Below, one piece after another: positions 17,813 through 26,228 of a stretch of DNA of 64,000 nucleotides. The notes under the pieces are model-generated. The model saw only the letters and a program-made list of their open reading frames with translations, ran no database searches and was not told the origin of the DNA. Position 1 is the first letter of the stretch; each line of letters starts with the position of its first letter. The position numbers and the translations under genes are program-made. Origin of the DNA: Planococcus sp. PAMC 21323 (GTDB taxonomy: Bacteria > Bacillota > Bacilli > Bacillales_A > Planococcaceae); the NCBI RefSeq assembly GCF_000785555.1, contig NZ_CP009129.1, positions 2,976,001-3,040,000 of the forward strand, written 5' to 3'.

Positions 17813-19472
17813 TTGCCGAACCTCCTTTATCGGCTACTGCCCTTCCTGCTACTCTTCCTGAAAACAAGCAACCCCCTAGAAATGTTCCTTCTAGTGAACG
17901 GTATCCATGAACGCCACCGCCACCAAAACCAGCGACTTCTCCTGCCGCATATAAGCCAGGTACAGGTTGACCTTCATCATCAAGTACCCGTGCAGATAAA
18001 TCCGTTTGCAAGCCGCCTAAGGTTTTTCGGCTTAATATATTTAACCGCACTGCAATGAGCGGACCTTTTTTGCGGTCGAGTAATTTATGCGGTGTCGCTA
18101 CACGAATTAACCGGTCTCCTCGGTAATTTCGAGCACCTCGCATCGCTGTGACTTGAAGATCTTTTGAAAATTCATTATCAAGTTGTCCGTCGCGTGCTTT
18201 GATTTGTTGCTTGATTCGCGAAACATCCAATAAGTTTTTTCCAGTTAACGTATTCATGCCCGCAACTAGCTCTTCGAGTGTATGAGCGACAATAAAATCT
18301 TCACCTTTATCCATAAATGCTTGCACCGGCGCGGTCGCTCCTGCACGAACGCGTGACAAAACTTGCGGAATGCTTTTGCCGGTTAAATCCGGATTTTGTT
18401 CAGAGCCCGACAGCGCAAATTCTTTTTCAATAATTTTCTGCGTTAAAATAAACCACGAATAGCTATAGCCGGTTTTTTGAATGGCTTCCAGTGTTCCAAG
18501 CGTATCAAACCCCGGGAAATTGGGTGATGGCAAACGCTCGCCTGTCGCATCAAACCACATAGAGGAAGGTCCCGGCAGAATTCGAATGCCATGTTTGTTC
18601 CAAACCGGAGCCCAATTTTTTATTCCTTCTGTGTAATGCCACATCCGGTCCCGGTTAACGATTCGTCCTCCCGCTTTTTCAGTAATCGCCAGCATTCGTC
18701 CATCGACATATGCCGGAACGCCTGTCAGCATCGTTTCTGGTGCCGTGCCTAAACGGCTGGGCCAATTTTTCCGAATCAATTCGTGATTGGCACCGATTCC
18801 ACCGCTTGTGACAATGACTGCTTTTGCTTTGCAACGAAAGTTGCTGATGACGTTTCGTGAACTGGCTTCTCCCCGTTTGGCATCACTCGGTTCTAATAAT
18901 GAACCTGTAACTCCGACCACACGCCCCTCTTTTGTAATTAATTCATCTACTTGGTGACGTGGTTGGTATTCAATCAAGCCGTTTTTGATATGCTCTCGAA
19001 TGCGTTGCTCAAATGGTGCTACAATTCCTGGACCTGTTCCCCAAACAATGTGAAAGCGTGGCACCGAATTGCCATGGCCTTCCGCTAAATGGCCACCACG
19101 CTCTGCCCATCCAACTACCGGAAAAAACTTAACACCCATTGCGGCTAGCCAGTTTCGTTTTTCATGTGTTGCAAAGTCAACGTAGGCTTGTGCCCACTTC
19201 TTGCCCCAATAATCTTCATCTTGTTGTCGATCAAAGCCAGCTGCCCCAAGCCAGTCTTGCCAAGCCAGTGCTTTCGAATCTTTGATGCCCATTCGTCGTT
19301 GCTCAGGTGAATCAACTAAAAATAAGCCGCCAAACGACCACCAGGCCTGTCCGCCTAAAGAAGCTGCCGGTTCTTGGTCAAGCAATAACACTTTTTTGCC
19401 AGCGTCTGCGATTCCCGCAGCCGCCACTAACCCCGCAAGTCCCGCTCCTACCACAATCGCATCGAGTTCCAT
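17802..19472 (-). CDS. FAD-binding dehydrogenase (fumarate reductase/KsdD-like flavoprotein)
   Basis: 556 aa, probably cytoplasmic oxidoreductase. Rossmann FAD motif VVGAGLAGLVAAAGIADAG at residues 6-24, then GGQAWWSFGGLF, a central VIVTSGGIGANHEL, and C-terminal GLYAAGEVAGFGGGGVHGYR with GTFLGGCLFSGRVAGR. This is the architecture of the fumarate reductase/3-ketosteroid-1-dehydrogenase superfamily. Substrate unknown. First gene of a two-gene unit with the DUF4181-like gene that overlaps its end. Confidence 0.85.
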   Translation of the reverse strand: MELDAIVVGAGLAGLVAAAGIADAGKKVLLLDQEPAASLGGQAWWSFGGLFLVDSPEQRRMGIKDSKALAWQDWLGAAGFDRQQDEDYWGKKWAQAYVDFATHEKRNWLAAMGVKFFPVVGWAERGGHLAEGHGNSVPRFHIVWGTGPGIVAPFEQRIREHIKNGLIEYQPRHQVDELITKEGRVVGVTGSLLEPSDAKRGEASSRNVISNFRCKAKAVIVTSGGIGANHELIRKNWPSRLGTAPETMLTGVPAYVDGRMLAITEKAGGRIVNRDRMWHYTEGIKNWAPVWNKHGIRILPGPSSMWFDATGERLPSPNFPGFDTLGTLEAIQKTGYSYSWFILTQKIIEKEFALSGSEQNPDLTGKSIPQVLSRVRAGATAPVQAFMDKGEDFIVAHTLEELVAGMNTLTGKNLLDVSRIKQQIKARDGQLDNEFSKDLQVTAMRGARNYRGDRLIRVATPHKLLDRKKGPLIAVRLNILSRKTLGGLQTDLSARVLDDEGQPVPGLYAAGEVAGFGGGGVHGYRSLEGTFLGGCLFSGRVAGRAVADKGGSASAL

Positions 19473-19513
19473 CTCTACATCCCCTTTGATGTTTACTGAT
19501 TTCTTCGTTAGCT

Positions 19514-19550
19514 TTATCGTATCATGAGCGATTGGAAAATTATAGATATT
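19514..19550 (-). repeat. 37-nt upstream element, copy B
   Basis: Second copy (35/37 identical to 17196-17232), 42 nt upstream of the FAD dehydrogenase start. Minus-strand TATAAT lies inside it. Confidence 0.85.
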
Positions 19551-19587
19551 ACTGAAAATTCATTTAAATGAGCTTATCCGTTTTATC

Positions 19588-19707
19588 GAACGTCTGTATT
19601 TTTGTCTGAGCGCCTGCATATGTTGCTGAACGCCTGTATTTTTACCCGAGCGCTCATAAAAGTGGCTGAACGCCTGCATTTTTTATTGAACGCCTAAAAA
19701 CAATGTC
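19588..19707 (-). repeat. Array of six 20-nt direct repeats
   Basis: Units start exactly every 20 nt at 19588, 19608, 19628, 19648, 19668 and 19688. Consensus is GARCGCCTGYATTTTTNNCT; the first four units alternate GAA and GAG starts, hinting at a 40-nt superunit. Twenty nt is about two helical turns, which would put repeated protein sites on one DNA face. There are no spacers as in CRISPR. This fills the 19473-19771 gap together with copy B and a terminator. Confidence 0.8.
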
Positions 19708-19723
19708 GCGTTATATAAAACTC

Positions 19724-19765
19724 AAAAAAAAAAAAAACCGGAAACCAGCTCACTGGTTTCCGGTT
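19724..19765 (-). terminator. gntK terminator
   Basis: Stem aaccggaaaccag/ctggtttccggtt with a 4-nt loop; the minus strand continues in a run of more than ten T residues. Confidence 0.95.
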
Positions 19766-19771
19766 GCTCTA

Positions 19772-21316
19772 TCACTCTAAATGTTTTCGTTGAAAATCGG
19801 CAATACTCTCATATTCTGCTGTTAATAGGCGCGATAAGCGGATGTAAATCGGCAACAGCTCGCGGTAAATGCCCGCCGCTTCTTGTTCCGGCTCGTGCGT
19901 GTGTGTTTGACCAATCATATCCGAAACGATGCTAAAATCATCAATTTCGCCAGTAGCGTACATACCCAGTACGACTGCACCAAGGCACGAACTTTCAAAA
20001 CTTTCCGGAATAACAACTGGTTTATCAAAGACATCGGCCATTAACTGCCGCCACATAGCTGAACGCGCAAAGCCGCCTGACGCTTGAATACGTACCGGTT
20101 CGCCGGTCAACTCTTCTACTGCTAACAATACCGTATACAAATTAAAAACAATGCCTTCCAACACAGCTCGAATCATATGCTGCTTTTTATGGTGAATGCT
20201 CAGCCCAAAAAATGAACCGCGTGCATTGGCATCCCAAAGTGGCGCACGTTCTCCTGTTAAATAGGGATGAAACAGCAAGCCATCCGCCCCAGGATTGACC
20301 GTCTCGGCAATTTTCGTCAGTACATCGTACGGATCGATGCCGAGTCGCTTCGCCGTTTCCACTTCTGATGAAGCAAACTCATCACGTAGCCAGCGCAAAA
20401 CGATACCCCCGTTATTAACTGGACCCCCGACTACCCAATGATTTTCCGTTAGGGCATAACAAAATGTCCGCCCTTTTGGATCAGTTTTTGGCTCAGTCGT
20501 AACCGTTCGAATGGCACCACTCGTACCGATCGTCACAGCTAGGACACCTGGTTCGATAGCATTTACGCCCAAATTGGCTAATACTCCGTCACTTGCACCA
20601 ATAACAAATGGCACATTTTCGGGAATGCCCATAAATGCGGCATGTTCCGAGTCCATTCCTGTTAGTTTATACGTCGTTGGTACGGGACGAGATAAATTCC
20701 CAGGCGTAATGCCTGCTACTCTTAATGCCTCTTCGTCCCAATCCAATTGCTGTAAATTGAATAATCCTGTAGCTGAAGCAATTGAATGATCGACTACATA
20801 TTCATTGAACAATCTCTGAAACACAAATTCCTTAATGCCAATAAATTTCGCTGTCTGCTCGAAGATTTCCCGCTTTTCGTCTTTTAACCATAACAATTTT
20901 GATAGCGGCGACATCGCGTGAATCGGCGTACCTGTGCGCAAGTAAATTTCATGACCATTTAGTCTTTCTTTAATATACTTTGCATGCTTTGAACTTCTTG
21001 TATCGGCCCACGTGATACTTTGTGTTAGTAAATCGCCTTTTGCATCTACTGCGATGAGGCTGTGCATTGCTGAACTAAACGATACGAGTTTGAGCTGAGT
21101 TGTATCGATTGCGCTGTTGCGAATGGTTTTTCGAACAGAACTCAATACCGCTCGAAAAATCTCCTCTGGGTCTTGTTCGGCTACTAATGGATTTGGCGTT
21201 TCAAGCGCATAAAAAACCGTGTCTGCTGATATGATTTTACCGGACTTATCAAATAACACCGCTTTGGTGGATGTGGTACCGATATCTACTCCAAGATAAT
21301 ATGACTGTTCAGGCAT
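19772..21316 (-). CDS. gntK: Gluconokinase (FGGY family)
   Basis: Phosphorylates gluconate to 6-phosphogluconate with ATP. 514 aa, normal for Bacillus-type GntK. FGGY features: YYLGVDIGTTSTKAVLFD at the N-terminus, VIGASDGVLANLGVNA, VTIGTSGAIR (phosphate-binding), and IQASGGFARSAMWRQLMADV. Last gene of gnd-gntP-gntK; a 12-bp hairpin separates it from gntP and may tune its expression. The neighbouring permease and 6PG dehydrogenase fix the substrate as gluconate. Confidence 0.93.
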   Translation of the reverse strand: MPEQSYYLGVDIGTTSTKAVLFDKSGKIISADTVFYALETPNPLVAEQDPEEIFRAVLSSVRKTIRNSAIDTTQLKLVSFSSAMHSLIAVDAKGDLLTQSITWADTRSSKHAKYIKERLNGHEIYLRTGTPIHAMSPLSKLLWLKDEKREIFEQTAKFIGIKEFVFQRLFNEYVVDHSIASATGLFNLQQLDWDEEALRVAGITPGNLSRPVPTTYKLTGMDSEHAAFMGIPENVPFVIGASDGVLANLGVNAIEPGVLAVTIGTSGAIRTVTTEPKTDPKGRTFCYALTENHWVVGGPVNNGGIVLRWLRDEFASSEVETAKRLGIDPYDVLTKIAETVNPGADGLLFHPYLTGERAPLWDANARGSFFGLSIHHKKQHMIRAVLEGIVFNLYTVLLAVEELTGEPVRIQASGGFARSAMWRQLMADVFDKPVVIPESFESSCLGAVVLGMYATGEIDDFSIVSDMIGQTHTHEPEQEAAGIYRELLPIYIRLSRLLTAEYESIADFQRKHLE

Positions 21317-21339
21317 GAGAGCCCTCCTCTATAGACAAG

Positions 21340-21371
21340 AAGAGAAAAAGGCGAAATTCCCTTTTTCTCTT
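21340..21371 (-). other. Intercistronic hairpin gntP-gntK
   Basis: Perfect 12-bp stem aagagaaaaagg/cctttttctctt with an 8-nt loop. It lacks a clear downstream U-tract on the minus strand, so it is more likely a processing or stability element than a full terminator. Confidence 0.6.
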
Positions 21372-21382
21372 TCAAGTTTAAT

Positions 21383-22723
21383 TTAGATAAAAAAGCTTAT
21401 GATTAACACTACCACGAAACCGGTTAACCCGATAATGGTTTCCATAATCGTCCAAGATTTCAGTGTATCTTTGACGTCCATACCGAAATAACGGTTAACC
21501 AACCAGAATCCAGAGTCGTTGACGTGTGATAACACGGTCGCGCCTGAAGCAATGGCAATAACGATCAAGCCAAGAGCAGGACCTGTCATACCAACGATTT
21601 CAAGAAGTGGCGTGATTAGACCAGCTGCCGTTACCATCGCAACTGTTGCAGATCCTTGTGCAACACGAACTGCCGCAGCGATCAGGAATGCTAACACGAT
21701 TGGCGGCAATGCCGAATCGCCCATCATGTCACCAAGCACCGCGCCGACTCCCGAGTCGATTAATACTTGTTTGAAAACACCACCTGCACCTGTAACTAAG
21801 ATGATAATCCCAGCAGGTTCAAGTGCTTTAGTGGCAATATCTTGTACTTCCTGACGCGAATACCCGCGTTTCGTGCCTAGTAGGTAAAATGTCAGCAACG
21901 TAGCGATTGTTAATGCCACAAACGGGTGACCAAGGAACGTCAAAATCTCACGTACGGTATTGCCTTCTTCTAGCAACACGCCTGATAAGGTATTAAATAA
22001 GATCAATACAAGCGGAATCAAAATCAACGACGTGATCATCGCAAAACTTGGTAGTTCTTTATCGTATTCCTTTTTTTCAAGCTCCATATAATCTGGGATT
22101 AAGACGTGAATTTTTTTACCGATAAAGCGACCAAACACTGGTCCAGCCAAAATCATCGCAGGAATACCAGCAAGTACACCGAATAAAATAACCCAACCCA
22201 GTTCTGCACCAACTAATTCAGCAACTGCAATCGGTCCTGGTGTGGGCGGGATAAAACTATGCGTAACCGCAAGACCTGCTAGTAATGGAATTCCGTAGTG
22301 CAAAAGCGACTTACCTGTTTTTCTAGCCAACCCGTATACAATTGGCACCAAAATGATAAAGCCAACATCAAAAAATACAGGGATCGCTACAATAAATCCA
22401 GTAACACCTAGCGCCCATTGTGCTTTGTCTTCACCAAATTTGCTAATCATCGTCGAAGCCAGACGTTCTGCTCCACCCGATACTTCTAGCATTTTACCGA
22501 ACATGGCACCAAGACCTACCACCACAGCGACAAAGCCAAGTGTACCGCCCATGCCGTTTTGAATAGATGTAATAACTTCGTTCAGTGGCATGCCAGCTGC
22601 AATTCCGACAAGTAAACTAACTAATAATAAAGCCACAAACGCATGTAGTTTGGTACGAATAACTAAGAATAACAATAAAAAGATACCTGCAAGCGCTACC
22701 ATAATCAACATTGAACCTGACAT
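21383..22723 (-). CDS. gntP: Gluconate permease (GntP family)
   Basis: Gluconate:H+ symporter of the cytoplasmic membrane, 446 aa from ATG 22723, which follows AAGGGGG (an earlier ATG at 22756 has no such site). About 12 membrane helices. GntP-typical regions include VVGLGAMFGKMLEVSGGAERLA, HSFIPPTPGPIAVAELVGA and SHVNDSGFWLVNRYFGM. It sits between gnd and gntK. Confidence 0.93.
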   Translation of the reverse strand: MSGSMLIMVALAGIFLLLFLVIRTKLHAFVALLLVSLLVGIAAGMPLNEVITSIQNGMGGTLGFVAVVVGLGAMFGKMLEVSGGAERLASTMISKFGEDKAQWALGVTGFIVAIPVFFDVGFIILVPIVYGLARKTGKSLLHYGIPLLAGLAVTHSFIPPTPGPIAVAELVGAELGWVILFGVLAGIPAMILAGPVFGRFIGKKIHVLIPDYMELEKKEYDKELPSFAMITSLILIPLVLILFNTLSGVLLEEGNTVREILTFLGHPFVALTIATLLTFYLLGTKRGYSRQEVQDIATKALEPAGIIILVTGAGGVFKQVLIDSGVGAVLGDMMGDSALPPIVLAFLIAAAVRVAQGSATVAMVTAAGLITPLLEIVGMTGPALGLIVIAIASGATVLSHVNDSGFWLVNRYFGMDVKDTLKSWTIMETIIGLTGFVVVLIISFFI

Positions 22724-22784
22724 ATTTTTTCCCCCTTGGTATATAGCTTTCATCAAATGCTATTTAAGAAATATAGAAATCGCT

Positions 22785-22824
22785 CCAGGCGGTTGCCGTC
22801 ATCCGCTCGTACTCTACCGCCTGT
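22785..22824 (-). other. Intercistronic hairpin gnd-gntP
   Basis: Stem CAGGCGGT/ACCGCCTG around a loop of about 22 nt between the gnd stop and the gntP ribosome site. No U-tract follows, so an mRNA stability or processing element is more likely than a terminator. Confidence 0.45.
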
Positions 22825-22857
22825 TGCTCTTTCTTTTTGTAAATTAAAGCTAAAACC

Positions 22858-23742
22858 TTATTTTTTCTCTACTGCATGCCCACCAAATTCGTTGCGTTGT
22901 GCGGCCACGACTTTACCTGCGAACGTGTCTTCTTCTAATGAACGGTAGCGCATCATTAGCGATAAAGTAATCACCGGTGCAGGAACGTTCAAATCAAGTG
23001 CTGTTTCTACTGTCCATTTGCCTTCACCTGAAGAATTCATCACCCCTTTGATGCCTTCAAGTTTCGCGTCTTTCGAAAATGCATTTTTGGTCATTTCCAT
23101 TAAATACGAGCTAATGATGGAACCGTTGTTCCAAACGTCAGCCACTTTTTCAAAATCATACCCAAATGGACTTTTGTTTAGAATGTCAAAGCCTTCAGCA
23201 ATGGATTGCATCATGCCGTACTCGATTCCGTTGTGGATCATTTTTAAGAAATGACCGCTGCCCGCTTCGCCAGTATATAAATAGCCGTCTTCTACAGAAA
23301 TATCTTTCAAAAGAGGTTCAATCGTTTTAAATTTTTCCGCGTCGCCACCAATCATCGAACAAATGCCGTGACGTGCTCCGTCTGTTCCCCCACTTGTTCC
23401 ACAGTCAAAGAAGAAAATTCCATGCTCTTTCAAGTTGGCTGCACGACGAACTGTATCTTTATAGTTAGAGTTACCCCCATCAATAATCGAATCTCCCTCT
23501 TCTAGTAACGGAGTCAATTCTTGAATAACCGATTCTGTAATTTCACCAGCTGGTACCATTAACCACAACGTGCGCGGTGCTTTTAATTCTTTTATCATTG
23601 TTTCAATAGAAGAAACTTGAGTAAAACCGACTTCTTCAACTGCCGCATGACTGTCGTAGCCGACAACTTTATGATTATGGTCGATTAAGTTTAACGCCAA
23701 GTTCAATCCCATTTTTCCTAAACCGATAATTCCAATTTCCAT
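22858..23742 (-). CDS. gnd: 6-phosphogluconate dehydrogenase, decarboxylating, short (YqeC-type) form
   Basis: Oxidises 6-phosphogluconate to ribulose 5-phosphate and CO2. 294 aa, the short form, not the roughly 470-aa form. IGLGKMGLNLALNLIDHNH is the dinucleotide fold; the second strand ends VVGYDSH, with Asp where NADP-type enzymes have NRT, so NAD may be preferred (inference). DGGNSNYKDT and the catalytic FFDCGTSGGTDGARHG are present, as is KMIHNGIEYGMMQ. AGGAGG precedes ATG 23742. First gene of the gluconate operon. Confidence 0.92.
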   Translation of the reverse strand: MEIGIIGLGKMGLNLALNLIDHNHKVVGYDSHAAVEEVGFTQVSSIETMIKELKAPRTLWLMVPAGEITESVIQELTPLLEEGDSIIDGGNSNYKDTVRRAANLKEHGIFFFDCGTSGGTDGARHGICSMIGGDAEKFKTIEPLLKDISVEDGYLYTGEAGSGHFLKMIHNGIEYGMMQSIAEGFDILNKSPFGYDFEKVADVWNNGSIISSYLMEMTKNAFSKDAKLEGIKGVMNSSGEGKWTVETALDLNVPAPVITLSLMMRYRSLEEDTFAGKVVAAQRNEFGGHAVEKK

Positions 23743-23768
23743 TGAAAATCCTCCTCTTTTTAAAAAAG

Positions 23769-23834
23769 AATATTTTTCTTTATTTAGTTAATTGTATCAA
23801 ATATTTTTCCATACGCAACATGTTATTCTATAAT
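23769..23834. promoter_or_regulatory. Divergent gnd/rpiR promoter region with repeated operator-like sites
   Basis: Leftward promoter: TTGCGT (23818-23813), 16 nt, TACAAT (23796-23791). Rightward promoter: TTTCCA (23806-23811), 17 nt, TATAAT (23829-23834). The sequence AATATTTTTC occurs at 23769-23778 and 23800-23809, 31 nt apart (three turns), one copy inside the leftward promoter. These are candidate binding sites for the divergent RpiR-type regulator. Confidence 0.55.
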
Positions 23835-23869
23835 AGACTTATATTATTAAAAGAAACGAGGCGCGGATC

Positions 23870-24721
23870 ATGAAACAACAGCAATTTGCGCTGGCTGCCA
23901 TTCGCGGTAGTTACCGCCATTTTAGTGAAAAAGAAAAAAAGATTGCCGACTATGTATTACATGACCCAAAGAATATTATCCATTTGACGATCAATCAAAT
24001 TGCGGATGAATTAGGACTCGCGGAATCCACCATTTTTCGCTTTTGCCAACGCATCGGCTTTAAAGGGTTTCAAGCTTTCAAAATTTCACTTGCTGCGGAA
24101 GTTGTCGCACCTTTAAAAGATATTCATGAAAAAATTGAAGAAGGCGATAGCATTAGCGCTGTCACCGAAAAGGTTTTCCGCTCTAATATCAAAACGCTCG
24201 AAGATACGCTTCAAATTGTTGATGCGGAAGCGATGGAGCAAGCTACACGTAAATTAATGAGCGCTCGAAAAATCGATTTTTATGGAAACGGTGGATCTGC
24301 GATGGTCGCTATGGATGGTTATCATAAATTTGTCCGTCTAGGCCTTCAAGTTTCCATGAATTTAGATTCTCATATGCAGTTGATGGCTGCTTCTCAGCTG
24401 CAATCTGATGATGTGGCGATTGTGATTTCTCATTCGGGTTCAACGACTGATGTGCTCGATGTCCTTCGGGTATTGAAAGAAAAAGGCGTCACAATTATTT
24501 CTGTCACGAATTTCGCGAAATCCCCGCTATCTAAAGAAGCCGATATCGCCCTTTATACAGTTTCAGAAGAAACCGACTTCCGTTCAGAAGCACTGTCTTC
24601 ACGAATTGCGCAACTCAGTTTGATCGATGCTCTTTACACCAACTTGATGATTCTCCGTGGCGACGACGGAAAAAAAGCACTTCAAGACATGCGTGAAGCA
24701 ATGTCCCATAGACGTTTATAG
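23870..24721 (+). CDS. MurR/RpiR-family transcriptional regulator (probable gluconate regulator)
   Basis: 283 aa: N-terminal RpiR HTH (residues about 1-77, with SEKEKKIADYVLHDP and DELGLAESTIFRFCQRIGFKGFQ) and C-terminal SIS sugar-phosphate domain (about 125-260, NGGSAMVAMDGYHKFVRLGL and VISHSGSTTDVLDVL). Such proteins sense sugar phosphates; 6-phosphogluconate or a pathway intermediate is a likely effector here. It is divergent from gnd-gntP-gntK, where B. subtilis would have GntR. A terminator follows. Confidence 0.88.
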   Translation: MKQQQFALAAIRGSYRHFSEKEKKIADYVLHDPKNIIHLTINQIADELGLAESTIFRFCQRIGFKGFQAFKISLAAEVVAPLKDIHEKIEEGDSISAVTEKVFRSNIKTLEDTLQIVDAEAMEQATRKLMSARKIDFYGNGGSAMVAMDGYHKFVRLGLQVSMNLDSHMQLMAASQLQSDDVAIVISHSGSTTDVLDVLRVLKEKGVTIISVTNFAKSPLSKEADIALYTVSEETDFRSEALSSRIAQLSLIDALYTNLMILRGDDGKKALQDMREAMSHRRL

Positions 24722-24725
24722 AAAC

Positions 24726-24761
24726 AAAAACCCATTCCTTTTTTTGAGGAATGGGTTTTTT
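24726..24761 (+). terminator. Terminator of the RpiR-family gene
   Basis: Stem aacccattcc/ggaatgggtt followed by T-run, 10 nt after the stop codon. Confidence 0.92.
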
Positions 24762-24781
24762 CGTTTATCTAAGCAGATGTA

Positions 24782-24809
24782 TTGACACTTCTACTCATCT
24801 TGCTATAAA
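24782..24809 (+). promoter_or_regulatory. SigA promoter of the dicarboxylate symporter gene
   Basis: TTGACA (24782-24787), 16-nt spacer ending in TGC, TATAAA (24804-24809). Confidence 0.8.
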
Positions 24810-24873
24810 TTAATAAGATGAATTCCGATAGACTTTATAGGGATTTAATTCCCCTGGAAATGAGAGGTACGTT

Positions 24874-26097
24874 ATGAAAGCTTTGTGGACTAACTATTTG
24901 AATACTTCATTGATTGTAAAAATTACAATTGCACTCATACTCGGCGTTGCCGTTGGCGTGATATTCGGAGAACAAGCAGCTGTATTAGCGCCCTTGGGCG
25001 ACTTGTTGCTTAATTTATTGACCTTATTAATCGTTCCATTGATCTTATTCACAATGATGGTCGGGATTAACCAATCTTCTATTGGCGATCTTGGACGAAT
25101 GGGTGGAAAAGTATTTATTTATTACACTTTAAGTTCTGCGTTCGCCATTATTGTGGGTCTCACAGTAGCTAGTTTGTTACAGCCTGGTTTGGGAATGGAA
25201 CTGCAAGGCAACGAAACTTTTGATGTGCCGGAAAACCCAGGAATCGTCAGCGTGCTGTTGAACATTGTGCCATCTAATATTTTCACGGCCTTTGCTGATC
25301 TTAATTTACTGGGTATTATTTTTATTGCTTTTGCTTTTGGTATTGCGTTGTCTTATATGCGCAATTCGACTGAATTGGAAAGCTTGGGCGAGCATTTGTA
25401 CAAAACCGTTAATGCATTAAATGAAATGACACTGCTCGTGTTAAAAGCAGTTCTTCAATATGTACCAATCGGTATTTTTGCGATTATGGCAAAAACTGTT
25501 GGAAATCAAGGCTTAGATACGCTTGTCTCTTTAGGCGAGATGGTCGGAGTGCTCTACATTGCTATACTGGTTCAAATTGCACTTTATGTCCTGCTGTTAT
25601 TAGCATTCAAAGTAAATCCACTTAGCTTTTTCAAACAAGCACGTACACCGATGCTGACGGCATTTGTTACACAAAGCAGTTCTGGTACATTGCCATTAAC
25701 GTTGAATGCTGCGAAAAACTTAGGTCTATCTAAAAGCTTATACGGCTTTAGTTTGCCGCTCGGTGCGACAATTAACATGGACGGCGCAGCCATTCGAATT
25801 GCGGTTTCAGCCGTTTTTGCTGCGAATCTTGTAGGTGATCCGCTCAGCCTTACTGAAATGTTAATGGTTGTTCTTATTGGTACGCTTGCATCTGTCGGAA
25901 CTGCGGGCGTTCCTGGGGCTGGTATTGTCATGATTGCGACCGTCTTTGTTCAGTTAGGTTTACCGATCGAAGCTGTCGCGTTGCTAACTGCAATAGACGC
26001 ATTAGTCGGAATGGGTGCAACAGGACTTAACGTTACAGGAGACTTAGTCGGCACTACCATCATTGATAAAAACGAAAAGAAACAACAAGCGGCTTAA
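24874..26097 (+). CDS. Dicarboxylate/amino acid:cation symporter (DAACS, GltP/GltT/DctP-like)
   Basis: Secondary transporter for glutamate/aspartate or C4-dicarboxylates, 407 aa with the eight-helix plus two-hairpin glutamate-transporter pattern. Family motifs: TLLIVPLILFTMMVGI, the HP1 serine-rich TQSSSGTLPLT, TINMDGAAIRIAV (NMDG cation-binding) and HP2 GTAGVPGAG. Close to the C-terminus GMGATGLNVTGDLVGTT matches the TM8 N-x-x-x-D substrate-binding pattern. Monocistronic, with its own promoter and terminator. Exact substrate unresolved. Confidence 0.9.
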   Translation: MKALWTNYLNTSLIVKITIALILGVAVGVIFGEQAAVLAPLGDLLLNLLTLLIVPLILFTMMVGINQSSIGDLGRMGGKVFIYYTLSSAFAIIVGLTVASLLQPGLGMELQGNETFDVPENPGIVSVLLNIVPSNIFTAFADLNLLGIIFIAFAFGIALSYMRNSTELESLGEHLYKTVNALNEMTLLVLKAVLQYVPIGIFAIMAKTVGNQGLDTLVSLGEMVGVLYIAILVQIALYVLLLLAFKVNPLSFFKQARTPMLTAFVTQSSSGTLPLTLNAAKNLGLSKSLYGFSLPLGATINMDGAAIRIAVSAVFAANLVGDPLSLTEMLMVVLIGTLASVGTAGVPGAGIVMIATVFVQLGLPIEAVALLTAIDALVGMGATGLNVTGDLVGTTIIDKNEKKQQAA

Positions 26098-26102
26098 CAA
26101 AT

Positions 26103-26144
26103 AACCCCCTTAACATGAGTATGTTCTCACGTTAAGGGGGTTTT
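26103..26144 (+). terminator. Terminator of the symporter gene
   Basis: Stem aacccccttaac/gttaagggggtt with T-run after it. Confidence 0.93.
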
Positions 26145-26228
26145 CAAACATCATAAAAAACTCATTATTTGTCTGCTCTTTCGATTTCCGCTATCCTTTA
26201 AAAGAGTATAGTAAAGGAGATGGCATTC

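Noticed and set aside
19588-19707. CRISPR array
   Set aside because: Units are contiguous 20-nt direct repeats without spacers and there are no cas genes.
26220-26228. ATG start of the histidine phosphatase at 26220
   Set aside because: It overlaps the AAGGAGA ribosome site; TTG 26229 has correct spacing.
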